Assembly (NCBI RefSeq): GCF_003666015.1 | Contig: NZ_QPLT01000002.1 | Coordinates: forward strand, 1 to 64,000 | Direction: 5' to 3' | DNA: 64,000 nucleotides | Source of the DNA: Halorubrum sp. Atlit-26R | GTDB lineage: Archaea > Halobacteriota > Halobacteria > Halobacteriales > Haloferacaceae | In this document: positions 16,202-25,463 of the stretch, piece by piece | Layout of the letters: every line of letters begins with the position of its first letter | How positions within the stretch are numbered: the stretch's first letter is position 1 | Made by a program: the position numbers and the translations under genes | Notes under the pieces: model-generated | What the model saw: the letters and a program-made list of their open reading frames with translations, nothing else | Told to the model about the DNA's origin: nothing | The model's database searches: none

Positions 16202-16504
16202 AAAGCCCCAGCCGCGAGGCCGGCGTACGCTCGCTGTCGCCCGAAAATCTTCGATTTTCGGGATGACGAGAGAGCTTCGCTCTCTCGAACCACGCGCTTC
16301 AGTCGCTCACTCCGTTCGCTCCTTCCAGTGCTTGCGTCGCCTACGCCGGCCTCGCGGCTGCCCCTTTGAGTCCCACCCCGACCGCACAGCACCGCAGCCT
16401 CACGCCTCCCCAGCCTCGCCGCTCACGCCCTGCGGGCGTTCGCGGCGTCCCTCGCGGGCTGGCTCGCGGCCGCCGATGGCGGCCGCTCGCAGGCGCGCCA
16501 CCGC
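16202..16504 (+). ncRNA. Candidate structured RNA, copy A
   Basis: The closing stem pairs CAGCCGCGAGGCCGGCGTA (16209-16227) with its exact complement at 16342-16360, 19 bp. Outside it is a symmetric loop CCC/CCC (16206-16208 and 16361-16363) and AAAG pairing with CTTT. Inside are two perfect hairpins with TTC loops: 16240-16262 (10 bp) and 16267-16287 (9 bp). The 3' domain holds CGCCGC/GCGGCG around CGCCC/GGGCG (16418-16448) and CGGCCGCC/GGCGGCCG. Pairing is conserved with changed bases in the other copies. Transcription is inferred, not shown. Confidence 0.5.
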
Positions 16505-16616
16505 GTCGTTTATTTATAAATCAGCGCCGCGACCGCTCGTGTCTATTATCAACGAATCGCCGCGAACGCGTTCCGCCGCCGAAACGCACACCCCTCTCCG
16601 GCGCGTAGCGATCTAC

Positions 16617-17117
<501 letters not shown>

Positions 17118-17127
17118 TCCGCTCGCG

Positions 17128-17406
17128 TCACCGCCTGATCTCGAACCCCTCGGCGCCCTCCGGCTCGCCGTACTCGGCGTCGACGTCCTCGACCTCGGCG
17201 GCCTCGCTTCCCGTCTCGCACCACGCCACCATGTCGCGGACGTCCCCCTCGGGCCCCTCGAAGACGGCCTCGACCCGGCCGTCGTCGAGGTTCCGCACCC
17301 AGCCGTCGACGCCCGCCTCGCGGGCGGCGTCGCGGGTGCTCGCCCGGTAGAAGACGCCCTGAACGCGGCCCGAGACGAAGACGTGCGCGCGAACGCGGTC
17401 GGTCAT
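17128..17406 (-). CDS. acyP: Acylphosphatase
   Basis: 92 aa, the standard length. Hydrolyses carboxyl-phosphate bonds of acylphosphates. The phosphate loop and catalytic Arg are in AHVFVSGRVQGVFYRAST, and the catalytic Asn is in GWVRNLDDGRVEAVFEG; DMVAWCETG follows as expected. Convergent with the gene at 16617, with a 10-bp gap. Confidence 0.96.
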   Translation of the reverse strand: MTDRVRAHVFVSGRVQGVFYRASTRDAAREAGVDGWVRNLDDGRVEAVFEGPEGDVRDMVAWCETGSEAAEVEDVDAEYGEPEGAEGFEIRR

Positions 17407-17520
17407 CGGCCGACGTTGGGACCGCGGCCCGCTTAAACGACCCGACCGCGACCGACTTCAGTCGACCCGTCCGCGCCCGCAACCGACGCCTACTAACTCC
17501 CGGGCGCCGAGGTGGGCGAC

Positions 17521-19065
17521 ATGGACCTGTTCGGAACCGCCGGGATACGCGGCGGCGTCGAGGAGCGCGTCACGCCGGCGCTCGCGCTCGCCGTCGGGCG
17601 AGCCGTGGGCGCCGAGATCCGATCGCGAAGCGAGGAGTCCCCCTCCGAGTCGAGCCCCGAGCCGACGGTCGTCCTCGCCCGCGACGGGCGGGTGACCGGG
17701 CCGGCGCTCGCGGCCGCGATGGAGGCCGGGCTGGCGGCGGGCGGCGTCGACGTGTGCCGCGCCGGGCGACTCCCGACGCCGGCGCTCGCGCACGCCTCGC
17801 AGGGGCGCTACGGCGTGATGCTCACCGCCTCGCACAACCCGCCGACCGACAACGGGATCAAGCTCTTCCGCGACGGCACCGAGTTCGACCGCGACGCGGA
17901 GCGCGCCGTGGAGGAGCGGGTGGTCGACGAGGAGGGCGTCGCCCCGTGGGACGAGTGGACCGAGGCGACCCGGACCGACCCGCTCGACGGCTACCTCGCC
18001 GACGTGCGCGAGTACGCCGCGGAGTTCGGCGCGCCCCTCGACGGCCTCCGGGTCGCGGTCGACTGCGGCAACGGGATGAGCGCGCCCGCGACGCCGACCG
18101 TCCTCCGGGAGCTCGGCGCCGACGTCGTCACGCTCAACGGCAACGTCGATGGCCACTTCCCCGGTCGGGGGAGCAAGCCGACGCCGGAGACCCTCGCCGA
18201 CCTCCGCGCGTTCGTCGCGGACGCCAACGAGGGGGTCGAGAACCCGGGACGGCCGGCGAGCCACGGGAGCGACGGCGTCGACGACCATGCGGAGAGCGAC
18301 GGCGAGGCCGAGGGGTTCGCCTTCGGCATCGGCCACGACGGCGACGCCGACCGGATCGTCATCGTCGACGCGGACGGCGAGGTCGTCCACGAGGACACGG
18401 TCCTCGCTGTGCTCGCGGAGCGGTACACGCGCGAGAGCGACGCCGCGGACCCCGTCGTGGTGACGACGCCGAACGCTTCCGGTCGGATCGACGAGCGCGT
18501 CCGGGAGGCCGGCGGCCGCGTCGAGCGCGTGCGGCTCGGCGCGCTCCACGAGGGGATCGCGGCGGTCCGGGAGGACGCTGCGGAGGCCGGCGCCCTCGGC
18601 GAAGCGGGCGCGGTCGGCGAGTCGGGCGCCGCCGGCGAGGTGGGCGACGACACCCGCGTCGTCTTCGCCGCCGAGCCGTGGAAGCACATCCACGTCGCGT
18701 TCGGCGGGTGGATCGACGGCGTGGCCTCCGCGGCGGTGATCGCGCGCCTCGTCGCCGACGAGGGGCTCGACGCGCTGCGGGCGCCGATCACGGAGCGACC
18801 CTACCGCAAGGTGAGCGTCTCCTGTCCGGACGACGCGAAGGGGCCGGCCATGGACCGGCTGGAGACGACGCTGCCCGACGCGTTCCCCGACGCCGCCGTC
18901 GACACCGACCACGGCGTCCGGCTGGAGTTCGAGGACGCCTCGTGGACGCTCGTTCGACCGTCCGGGACGGAGCCGTACGTCCGCGTGTACGCCGAGAGCG
19001 ACGACGTCGACGCCCTCGTCGCCGAGGTCGAGGGCGTCGTCGAGGACGCGGTCGCGGCGGCGTAG
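17521..19065 (+). CDS. Phosphohexomutase (phosphoglucosamine mutase/phosphomannomutase family)
   Basis: 514 aa from ATG 17521 (MDLFGTAGIRG), preferred over the in-frame GTG 17512. Interconverts hexose 6- and 1-phosphates. Active-site phosphoserine loop LTASHNPPTDNGIKLF (near 100-115), Mg2+ loop GHDGDADRIVIVD (near 275), sugar loop and C-terminal phosphate-binding RPSGTEPYVRVYAES. Longer than usual because of Ala/Gly/Glu-rich insertions near residues 355-380 and 235-265. GlmM, phosphomannomutase and phosphoglucomutase paralogs cannot be told apart by eye. Confidence 0.92.
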   Translation: MDLFGTAGIRGGVEERVTPALALAVGRAVGAEIRSRSEESPSESSPEPTVVLARDGRVTGPALAAAMEAGLAAGGVDVCRAGRLPTPALAHASQGRYGVMLTASHNPPTDNGIKLFRDGTEFDRDAERAVEERVVDEEGVAPWDEWTEATRTDPLDGYLADVREYAAEFGAPLDGLRVAVDCGNGMSAPATPTVLRELGADVVTLNGNVDGHFPGRGSKPTPETLADLRAFVADANEGVENPGRPASHGSDGVDDHAESDGEAEGFAFGIGHDGDADRIVIVDADGEVVHEDTVLAVLAERYTRESDAADPVVVTTPNASGRIDERVREAGGRVERVRLGALHEGIAAVREDAAEAGALGEAGAVGESGAAGEVGDDTRVVFAAEPWKHIHVAFGGWIDGVASAAVIARLVADEGLDALRAPITERPYRKVSVSCPDDAKGPAMDRLETTLPDAFPDAAVDTDHGVRLEFEDASWTLVRPSGTEPYVRVYAESDDVDALVAEVEGVVEDAVAAA

Positions 19066-19203
19066 GCGACGGACGGTCTGTCCCCGTTCACGACCGTGAA
19101 AAATCCGGGTTCGTGGATCGGAAATCGGGATCGACCGGCGTTTACCCCGTAATTCGGCCGGCTGTTTTCACGAACGTGTCACCTCGGTGCGGCGGGGAAC
19201 GAC

Positions 19204-19210
19204 GAATTTA
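19204..19210 (+). promoter_or_regulatory. TATA-like box of the BMP importer operon
   Basis: GAATTTA centred 33 nt before ATG 19240. It overlaps an in-frame upstream ATG (19210), which argues that translation starts at 19240 instead. Confidence 0.6.
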
Positions 19211-19239
19211 TGCCGCGTTCCGACGGGGTTACGAGTGAG

Positions 19240-20325
19240 ATGGCATCCGACTTCGATCGGCGGCGGTTCATCAAGGCGGCAAGCGCAGCGGGCCTCGTCG
19301 GCCTCGCCGGGTGTAGCGGCGGCCCGAGCGGCGACGGGGGCGACGGGGGCGACGGCGACGTGCCGGCCCGGATCGGCATCGTCTACTCCGACGGCGGCCT
19401 CGGCGACAACTCGTTCAACGACGCGGCCCAGCAGGGCATCCTTCAGGCCGAAGAGGAGTTCGGCATCGCCTACGACGAGTCGGAGCCGGACGGCGCCGGC
19501 GAGTTCGAGCAGTTCCAGCAGCAGTACGCCGGGTCGACGGACCCCGCGTACGACTTGGTGTCTACCATCGGGTTCAACCAGGGGGACGCGCTCACCGAGA
19601 CCGCGCCCGACTACCCCGACCAGGACTTCATGATCGTCGACACCGTGGTCGACGAGCCGAACGTCGCGAGCTACCTGTTCCGCGAGCACGAGGGCTCGTT
19701 CCTGATGGGCGTGCTCGCCGGGCACCTGACCGAGACCGAGTTCTCGGCGGGCGCCGGCGAGACCGATCCTGACTCGACGAACGTCGGGTTCGTCGGCGGC
19801 GTCGACAGCCCCGTCATCCGCCGGTTCCAGGCCGGCTTCGAGGCCGGGGTCGACTACGCGACCGACGACGTCGACGTCACCACGAGTTACGTCGGCAGCT
19901 ACGCCGACCCCACGGGCGGTCAGGAGGCGGCGCTGTCGATGTACCAGAGCGGGGCGGACATCGTCTACCACGCCTCGGGCGCGACGGGCGTCGGCGTGTT
20001 CCAGGCCGCACAGGAGGAGGGTCGGTTCGCCTTCGGCGTCGACCAGGACCAGTCGGTCTCCAACGAGTCGTTCGCGGACGTCATCCTGGCGTCGATGGTG
20101 AAACGCGTCGACACCGCGGTGTACGAGTCGATCTCGAACGTCATCGACGACGACCACCAGGGCGGCTCGACGACGGCGCTCGGGCTCGAATCCAACGGCG
20201 TCGAGTGCGTCTACGGCGACCAGATCGGCGGCGAGGTGCCCGAGGAGATCACGACGGCCGTGGCGGACGCGCGCGACGAGATCATCGCCGGGAACATCGA
20301 GGTCCCGGAGACGACGAGCAACTGA
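19240..20325 (+). CDS. BMP-family nucleoside-binding lipoprotein of an ABC importer
   Basis: 361 aa. Tat lipoprotein signal: RRRFIKAASAAGLVGLAGC. The mature part shows the BMP/Med hallmarks IGIVYSDGGLGDNSFNDAAQ, STIGFNQGDALTETAPDYPD, FREHEGSFLMGVLAGHL, GFVGGVDSPVIRRFQAGFEA and IVYHASGATGVGVFQAA. This family binds purine nucleosides or related ligands outside the cell. First gene of a four-gene importer with ATPase and two permeases downstream. Start chosen from the TATA spacing and from the proximity of the twin-arginine motif to the N-terminus. Confidence 0.93.
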   Translation: MASDFDRRRFIKAASAAGLVGLAGCSGGPSGDGGDGGDGDVPARIGIVYSDGGLGDNSFNDAAQQGILQAEEEFGIAYDESEPDGAGEFEQFQQQYAGSTDPAYDLVSTIGFNQGDALTETAPDYPDQDFMIVDTVVDEPNVASYLFREHEGSFLMGVLAGHLTETEFSAGAGETDPDSTNVGFVGGVDSPVIRRFQAGFEAGVDYATDDVDVTTSYVGSYADPTGGQEAALSMYQSGADIVYHASGATGVGVFQAAQEEGRFAFGVDQDQSVSNESFADVILASMVKRVDTAVYESISNVIDDDHQGGSTTALGLESNGVECVYGDQIGGEVPEEITTAVADARDEIIAGNIEVPETTSN

Positions 20326-20434
20326 GCGTTCGAACGCCGCCTTTTTCGCCCCAGCAGTTGACGCACCGACAGTTCCAGACGGCGTCGCCCCGGAATCCGC
20401 GCGTTTTTAGGGGTAGCCACGGAGTTACGGGTGA

Positions 20435-22096
20435 ATGAACCCGGCGGTCCACTTGGACGGCATCACGAAGCGATTCCCCGGGGTCGTCGCGAACGACGAC
20501 GTTGATCTCGCGGTCGAGCGCGGGAGCGTCCACGCCCTGCTCGGCGAGAACGGGGCCGGCAAGACCACGTTGATGAACGTGCTGTACGGCCTCTACCAGC
20601 CGACCGAGGGGACCGTCCGCCTCGACGGCGAGCCGCGGTCGTTCGACTCGCCGCGGGACGCGATCGACGCCGGCGTCGGCATGATCCACCAGCACTTCAT
20701 GCTGGTCGACCCGATGACGGTGTGGGAGAACGTCGTCTTGGGCAACGAGCCGAAGACTTGGGGCGGACTGCGCGTCGACGGGGAGGCGGCCCGCGAGGCC
20801 GTCGTCGAACTGAGCGAGCGCTACGGGTTCGACGTGGACCCGGACGCGACGATCGCCGACATCTCCGTCGGCGAACAGCAGCGCGTCGAGATCCTGAAGG
20901 CGCTGTACCGCGGCGCCGACGTCCTCATCATGGACGAGCCGACCGCGGTGTTGACGCCGCAGGAGGTCGACGAGCTGTACGGCGTCTTCGACGAGCTCAC
21001 CGAGCAGGGGAAGACGATCATCTTCATCTCGCACAAGCTCGGCGAGGCGCTGTCGGCCGCCGACGACATCACCGTCCTCCGCGACGGGGTCAACGTGGGC
21101 ACCGTCGCCGCCGCCGACGTGACGCGCGAGGAGCTCGCGGAGATGATGGTCGGCCGAGAGGTGCTGATGGAGCCCGCGACGTCGCCGCAGGAGGCGGGCG
21201 ACCGCGTGCTGGAGGTGACGGACCTCGACGTCGAGGACGACCGGGGGGTCGAGGCGGTCTCGGACCTCTCCTTCGAGCTCCGGGGCGGCGAGATCTTGGG
21301 GGTCGCGGGCGTCGACGGCAACGGCCAGTCGCAGCTCGTCGAGGCGATCACGGGCCTGCGCGAGGCGGCGTCCGGCGACGTCCGCTACCGCGGCGAGTCG
21401 ATGGTCGGGAAGACGCGCCGCGACCGGATCGACCGCGGGATGGCGTTCATCCCCGAGGACCGACAGGAGCGCGGCCTCGTGATGTCGTACGACCTCGTCG
21501 AGAACGGGATCTTGGGGAGCCAGCACGACCCGCCGTTCGCGAACGGCGGCCGGCTCGACTGGAACGCCTCCCGCGACCACGCCGAGTCAGTCATCGAGCA
21601 GTACGACGTTCGCCCGCCGGACGCCGAGGCGGAGGCCGAGTCGCTGTCGGGCGGCAACCAGCAGAAGTTCATCGTCGGCCGCGAGTTCGAGCGCGACCCG
21701 GAGCTGGTCGTCGCCACCCACCCGACCCGCGGCGTCGACATCGGGTCGACGGAGTTCCTCCACGACCGGCTGCTCGAACTGCGCGCCGAGGGGAAGGCGA
21801 TCCTCCTCGTCTCCTCGAAGCTCGACGAGGTACAGGGACTATCCGACCGCCTCGCGGTGATGCACGAGGGCGAGTTCACCGGGATCGTCGACCCCGCGAC
21901 CGTGACCGAGGAGGAGATCGGGCTGTTGATGGCCGGCGAGTCGCTCGACGACGACTCCGTCGAGGGGGCCGCGATCCACGACGCCGCGGGCGACGGGACG
22001 GACGACGCGCCGGGCGGCGGGAGCGACGGCGCGGACGACGCGTCGGGTAACGGGATCGACGGAGCGACCGGCGGCGGCGAGGGGGTGGACGCGTGA
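20435..22096 (+). CDS. ABC importer ATPase with two nucleotide-binding domains (nucleoside uptake)
   Basis: 553 aa, two fused ATPase domains as in RbsA/MglA and BMP-type systems. First: Walker A GENGAGKTT, signature SVGEQQRVEILKAL, Walker B VLIMDEPTAVL. Second: degenerate Walker A region AGVDGNGQSQLVEAI, signature SGGNQQKFIVGREF and ATHPTRGVDIGS. Ends in a Gly/Asp/Ala tail of about 45 residues. A GTTTTTAG stretch (20404-20411) about 27 nt upstream may be an extra promoter after the BMP gene. Stop overlaps the GTG of the next permease. Confidence 0.95.
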   Translation: MNPAVHLDGITKRFPGVVANDDVDLAVERGSVHALLGENGAGKTTLMNVLYGLYQPTEGTVRLDGEPRSFDSPRDAIDAGVGMIHQHFMLVDPMTVWENVVLGNEPKTWGGLRVDGEAAREAVVELSERYGFDVDPDATIADISVGEQQRVEILKALYRGADVLIMDEPTAVLTPQEVDELYGVFDELTEQGKTIIFISHKLGEALSAADDITVLRDGVNVGTVAAADVTREELAEMMVGREVLMEPATSPQEAGDRVLEVTDLDVEDDRGVEAVSDLSFELRGGEILGVAGVDGNGQSQLVEAITGLREAASGDVRYRGESMVGKTRRDRIDRGMAFIPEDRQERGLVMSYDLVENGILGSQHDPPFANGGRLDWNASRDHAESVIEQYDVRPPDAEAEAESLSGGNQQKFIVGREFERDPELVVATHPTRGVDIGSTEFLHDRLLELRAEGKAILLVSSKLDEVQGLSDRLAVMHEGEFTGIVDPATVTEEEIGLLMAGESLDDDSVEGAAIHDAAGDGTDDAPGGGSDGADDASGNGIDGATGGGEGVDA

Positions 22097-23427
22097 GCGA
22101 CTCGGACCCCGACGCGGACGGGGGCCCCTCCGTCTTCGCCCGCGTGGTCGCGCCGTTCGTCGACCGGAGCGTCGCTGAGCGGCTCGTCATCAGCGTCGCC
22201 GCCATCTTCCTCTCGATCCTTGTCGGCTTCGCGCTCGTGCTCGTCTCCGGCCGGATAGCCGAGTGTTCGACCGCGGCCTGGACGATGCCGTTCACCGGGC
22301 TGGGGTTCTGTTATAATCCGTTCGAGGTGTACGTGGTGCTGTTCAACGGCGCGCTCGGCTACCCGTTCGCGGTCGGCGACCCAGGCCTGTTCAACCCGGG
22401 ATGGACGCCCTTTAACCTCTCGTTCGGCCTGACGCTCTCGGAGACGACGCTTCTGATCTTCACCGGGCTCTCCGTCGCCGTCGCCTTCCGCGCCGGCCTG
22501 TTCAACATCGGGACGCAGGGCCAGCTCGTCGTCGGCGCGCTCGCGACCGCGCTCACCGTCCTGGCGCTCGCGCCGCTCCTCCCGGCGGGCCCCGTCGCCG
22601 GCCTCGTGCTGATCGTCGTCGGGACCGCGGCCGGCGCCGTCGGCGGCGGCCTCTGGGGCGCGATACCCGGCGCCCTCAAGGCGTACGCCGACGCCAACGA
22701 GGTGATCACGACGATCATGCTCAACTTCGTCGCCGCGAACGTCGCGTACGTGCTCGTGTTGGAGGTGTTCCGCGCCGAGGGCTCCTCCGTGGTCGCCACC
22801 CGGTACGTCCCGGAGTACGCGCAGTTCCCGTCGGTGCTGTTCCCGGCGTCGACCGACTTCGCGCTGATCGCGCTGCTGGTCGGGGTCGCCTTCATCGGCG
22901 GGCTCTACTACTTCGTCGAGCACACCTCGTTCGGCTACGACCTCAGGACGAGCGGCGTCCAGGCCGCCGCGGCCGAGTACGGCGGCGTGAACGCGAAGCT
23001 CACGACCGTGCGGGCGATGACGCTGTCCGGCGCGCTCGGCGGCGTCGGCGGCTCGGTGTGGGTGCTGATGTCCGAGGGCCGGTGGATGGCCTCGGTTCCG
23101 GACCTCGGCTTCGACGGCATCACCGTCTCGATCCTCGCCGGGAACAACCCGATCGGCGTGTTGCCGGCGGCGTTCCTCTTCGGCGTCCTGAAGGGCGGCG
23201 CCCTGGAGATCGGCTTCCGGACGGACGTTCCCACGGAGCTCGTCGCCGTGTTGCGCGGGCTCATCATCCTGTTCGTGGCGATGCCCGAGTTCTTCCGGAT
23301 GGTCGGTCGGTACACGGGCGTCGCCGGCGGTCCCGGCGGCGCGGGCGGTGCGAGCGGTGCGAGCGGCTCGGGGTCGGCGGACCCCGACGAGTCCGCCGGC
23401 GGCGACGGGGGTGAGGCCGATGCGTAA
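22093..23427 (+). CDS. ABC importer permease 1 (BMP/nucleoside type)
   Basis: 444 aa from GTG overlapping the ATPase stop. About ten membrane helices with the permease core AFRAGLFNIGTQGQLVVGAL, LKAYADANEVITTIMLNFVA and ISILAGNNPIGVLPAAFLFG-type sequence (here TVSILAGNNPIGVLPAA). A long loop (residues about 70-105) and a Gly/Ala/Ser tail are haloarchaeal additions. Forms the channel with the next gene. Confidence 0.93.
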   Translation: MSDSDPDADGGPSVFARVVAPFVDRSVAERLVISVAAIFLSILVGFALVLVSGRIAECSTAAWTMPFTGLGFCYNPFEVYVVLFNGALGYPFAVGDPGLFNPGWTPFNLSFGLTLSETTLLIFTGLSVAVAFRAGLFNIGTQGQLVVGALATALTVLALAPLLPAGPVAGLVLIVVGTAAGAVGGGLWGAIPGALKAYADANEVITTIMLNFVAANVAYVLVLEVFRAEGSSVVATRYVPEYAQFPSVLFPASTDFALIALLVGVAFIGGLYYFVEHTSFGYDLRTSGVQAAAAEYGGVNAKLTTVRAMTLSGALGGVGGSVWVLMSEGRWMASVPDLGFDGITVSILAGNNPIGVLPAAFLFGVLKGGALEIGFRTDVPTELVAVLRGLIILFVAMPEFFRMVGRYTGVAGGPGGAGGASGASGSGSADPDESAGGDGGEADA

Positions 23428-24466
23428 CCCCCTCTCGCCGGCCTCGCTCCTCGAGGGCGCGAGCGAGTCGAGCTACGTGCGTTCGCTGGTCGTCGGCACC
23501 GTCGGCGTGCTCGCGGTCCTCGGCGTGCTTGGGCTCGCGTTCCCCGAGTCGCTCGCGGGCGACCTCGCGGGCATCGTCTTCTCGACGAGCACCGCGACGT
23601 CGACGGCGCGGCTCGCGGCGCCCATCGTGCTCGCCGGGCTGGGCGGCATCTTCGCCGAGAAGTCCGGCGTCATCAACATCGGGCTGGAGGGACTGCTCAT
23701 CATCTCGGCGTTCGCCTCGGTGTACGCGGCGTCGATCGTCGGCGTCGGGAACGCCGTCCTCGGCGTCCCGGCGCTCGCGCTCGCGTTCCTCGCCGGTATC
23801 GCGGCCTCGACGTTCTTGGCCGCGGTGTTCGCGGTCGTCTGCATCGAGTTCAAGGCCGACCAGATCATCGCGGGCCTCGCGGTATGGCTCATCGCCTTGG
23901 GGCTCGCGCCGTTCATGTCGACCGTGTTCTTCGGCGGCGTCAACACGCCGAACCTCGGCGCGCGCGTCGGGTGGCAGTACTCCGCGACGATGGTGGTCCT
24001 CGCGACCCTCGGCTCGTGGTGGCTGCTGAACCGGACCGCGTTCGGCAAACACCTCCGGGCGGCCGGCGAGAACCCGAAGGCGCTCGACACGGTCGGCGTC
24101 TCCGTCTCGAAGGTGCGCTACGCGGGCGTCCTGCTCTCGGGCGTCCTCTCCGGCGTCGGCGGCTCGGCGCTGGCGCTGTCGATCGGCCAGTTCGTCGGCG
24201 CCGGCGAGACGATGGTCCAGGGGAAGGGGTTCATCGCCATCGTCGCGTACCTGTTCGGCAACTACAACCCGGTCGGAACGCTCGGCGCGGGGGCGCTGTT
24301 CGCCGGCCTCGACGCGGTACAGATCCGGCTCCAGCAGCTCGGCTACGCGGTCCCCGACACGCTGGTCCAGACGATCCCGTACGTCGTCGTGATCGTCGTG
24401 CTCGCTTTGGTCGGCCGGACCCAGATCCCCGAGGCCGCCGGGGAGCACTACGAGACCGAGGAGTAA
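23420..24466 (+). CDS. ABC importer permease 2 (BMP/nucleoside type)
   Basis: 348 aa from ATG 23420, overlapping the stop of permease 1 by 8 nt. Multi-pass protein with GGIFAEKSGVINIGLEGLLI, FKADQIIAGLAVWLIALGLA and KGFIAIVAYLFGNYNPVGTL, typical of the smaller permease of BMP-type importers. Last gene of the operon. Confidence 0.94.
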   Translation: MRNPLSPASLLEGASESSYVRSLVVGTVGVLAVLGVLGLAFPESLAGDLAGIVFSTSTATSTARLAAPIVLAGLGGIFAEKSGVINIGLEGLLIISAFASVYAASIVGVGNAVLGVPALALAFLAGIAASTFLAAVFAVVCIEFKADQIIAGLAVWLIALGLAPFMSTVFFGGVNTPNLGARVGWQYSATMVVLATLGSWWLLNRTAFGKHLRAAGENPKALDTVGVSVSKVRYAGVLLSGVLSGVGGSALALSIGQFVGAGETMVQGKGFIAIVAYLFGNYNPVGTLGAGALFAGLDAVQIRLQQLGYAVPDTLVQTIPYVVVIVVLALVGRTQIPEAAGEHYETEE

Positions 24467-24503
24467 GCTGCGGTCGGGCGGGGTCTCTCCCGACCGGCGG
24501 TCG

Positions 24504-25304
24504 TCAGTCCGACGCGCCGGCCTCGTCGGCCGGTGACGGCAGCCGCAGGTCGGCGAAGTCCTCCGCGTCGCCGACGCCGGTGACGAGCTTCACCTCCTCG
24601 GTGATCGGGACGCCGACGCAGGAGAGGCGGGCGTTCGCCTCCCGGATCTGCTCGTCCGAGAGGATCGACTGCCCCGGCATCGCCACGTCGCCCTCGACGA
24701 CGATCACGGCGCAGTTCGAGCAGGCGCCGCCGCGGCAGGCGTACGGCCACGAGCGGCCGCCGCGCTCCGCCGCCTCGAGGATCGACTCGCCGGGCTCGAC
24801 GAGGAAGCGCCCGTACTCCGGGAGGTCGAGGTCGGCGTCGGCCGCCTTCTCGAAGAGGTCGTCGTCGTCGATCGACCAGCCCCGCTCGGCGACGACGCTC
24901 CGGTCGAGGTGGTAGACGGTCGACGGCGAACCGGTGCGGACCGGCTCCACCGACCCCTCCGCGTACCGCCGGACCACGTCGGCGGCCTCGGAGACCGGCT
25001 CGTCGGCGAGGTCGTCGAACCAGTCGCGGACCGTCGTCGGCGCGAGGTTCGACTCCGCTGCGACCGCTTCGATATCGACTCCTTCGAACCGGGCGACGGT
25101 CGAGACGAATCCCGCCGAGTCGAGCGCCGCGATCGTCTCCTCGACCCACTCCTCGGAGCGGTCGTACCACGAGGCGAGCTCTCCGGTCCCGATGCCACGG
25201 TCGTACGCGACGGCGACCATCAGCGCCGCGGTCGCCTCGGACGAGCGGACCTCCGGGAGCCACGCCCGGAGGCGGTCCGCGTCGATCTGATCGAGTTGCC
25301 CCAT
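24504..25304 (-). CDS. 2Fe-2S ferredoxin with an N-terminal HTH-like domain
   Basis: 266 aa from ATG 25304 (MGQLDQIDADRLRAWLPEVR). Residues 20-125 contain two helix-turn-helix-like repeats (GIGTGELASWYDRSEEWVEE; SNLAPTTVRDWFDDLADEPV). The C-terminal 100 residues are a plant-type [2Fe-2S] domain with YACRGGACSNCAVIV, then LSCVG as fourth cysteine. Divergent from the geranylgeranyl reductase, a flavoenzyme that needs an electron donor in other archaea, so a donor role is plausible. The function of the N-terminal domain is unknown. Confidence 0.88.
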   Translation of the reverse strand: MGQLDQIDADRLRAWLPEVRSSEATAALMVAVAYDRGIGTGELASWYDRSEEWVEETIAALDSAGFVSTVARFEGVDIEAVAAESNLAPTTVRDWFDDLADEPVSEAADVVRRYAEGSVEPVRTGSPSTVYHLDRSVVAERGWSIDDDDLFEKAADADLDLPEYGRFLVEPGESILEAAERGGRSWPYACRGGACSNCAVIVVEGDVAMPGQSILSDEQIREANARLSCVGVPITEEVKLVTGVGDAEDFADLRLPSPADEAGASD

Positions 25305-25463
25305 GTCCGATGCGTTCGCCGCCGGCCCGTTAAACGGTGAGCCTGAACAGTTAGGCACCGAACACCGACCGGCCGCGCGGCCGGCCGTCGACGGAATCCG
25401 TCCCCGACGATCCGACCGAAACGGGAGCAAAGAGTTTTGCCGGGCGCACGACACGGTCCGGTA

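Larger units (their letters stand above)
16014..16521 (+). repeat. AAGCCCCAG structured intergenic element, copy A
   Basis: Fills the 628-bp gap between hxlR and the next gene. From left: TTTATAAGTAATC (16015-16027); a second box TTTATAAAA; two 57-bp direct repeats (16088-16201), each with AAAGCCCCAGCCGCTC and a TTATAAAT box; then the main folded region 16202-16504; and the 3' terminus GCGCGCCACCGC plus TTTATTTATAAAT (to 16521). It shares this order with copies at 27.3 and 49.5 kb. No convincing reading frame: the open frames here are low-complexity and not shared between copies. Confidence 0.85.

Noticed and set aside
16088-16220. CRISPR array made of the 57-bp units
   Set aside because: Only two to three units, similarity extends through the whole unit with no unique spacers, and there is no cas gene in the window.
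16240-16290. C/D-box guide RNA suggested by GATGA between the apical hairpins
   Set aside because: The C-like box lies between two perfect hairpins and no convincing CUGA partner with a guide region was found.
16045-16616. Open frames inside element A, including an N-terminal extension of the gene at 16617
   Set aside because: Composition follows the repeat, the frames are not kept in copies B and C, and the closing stem explains the conservation better than coding does.
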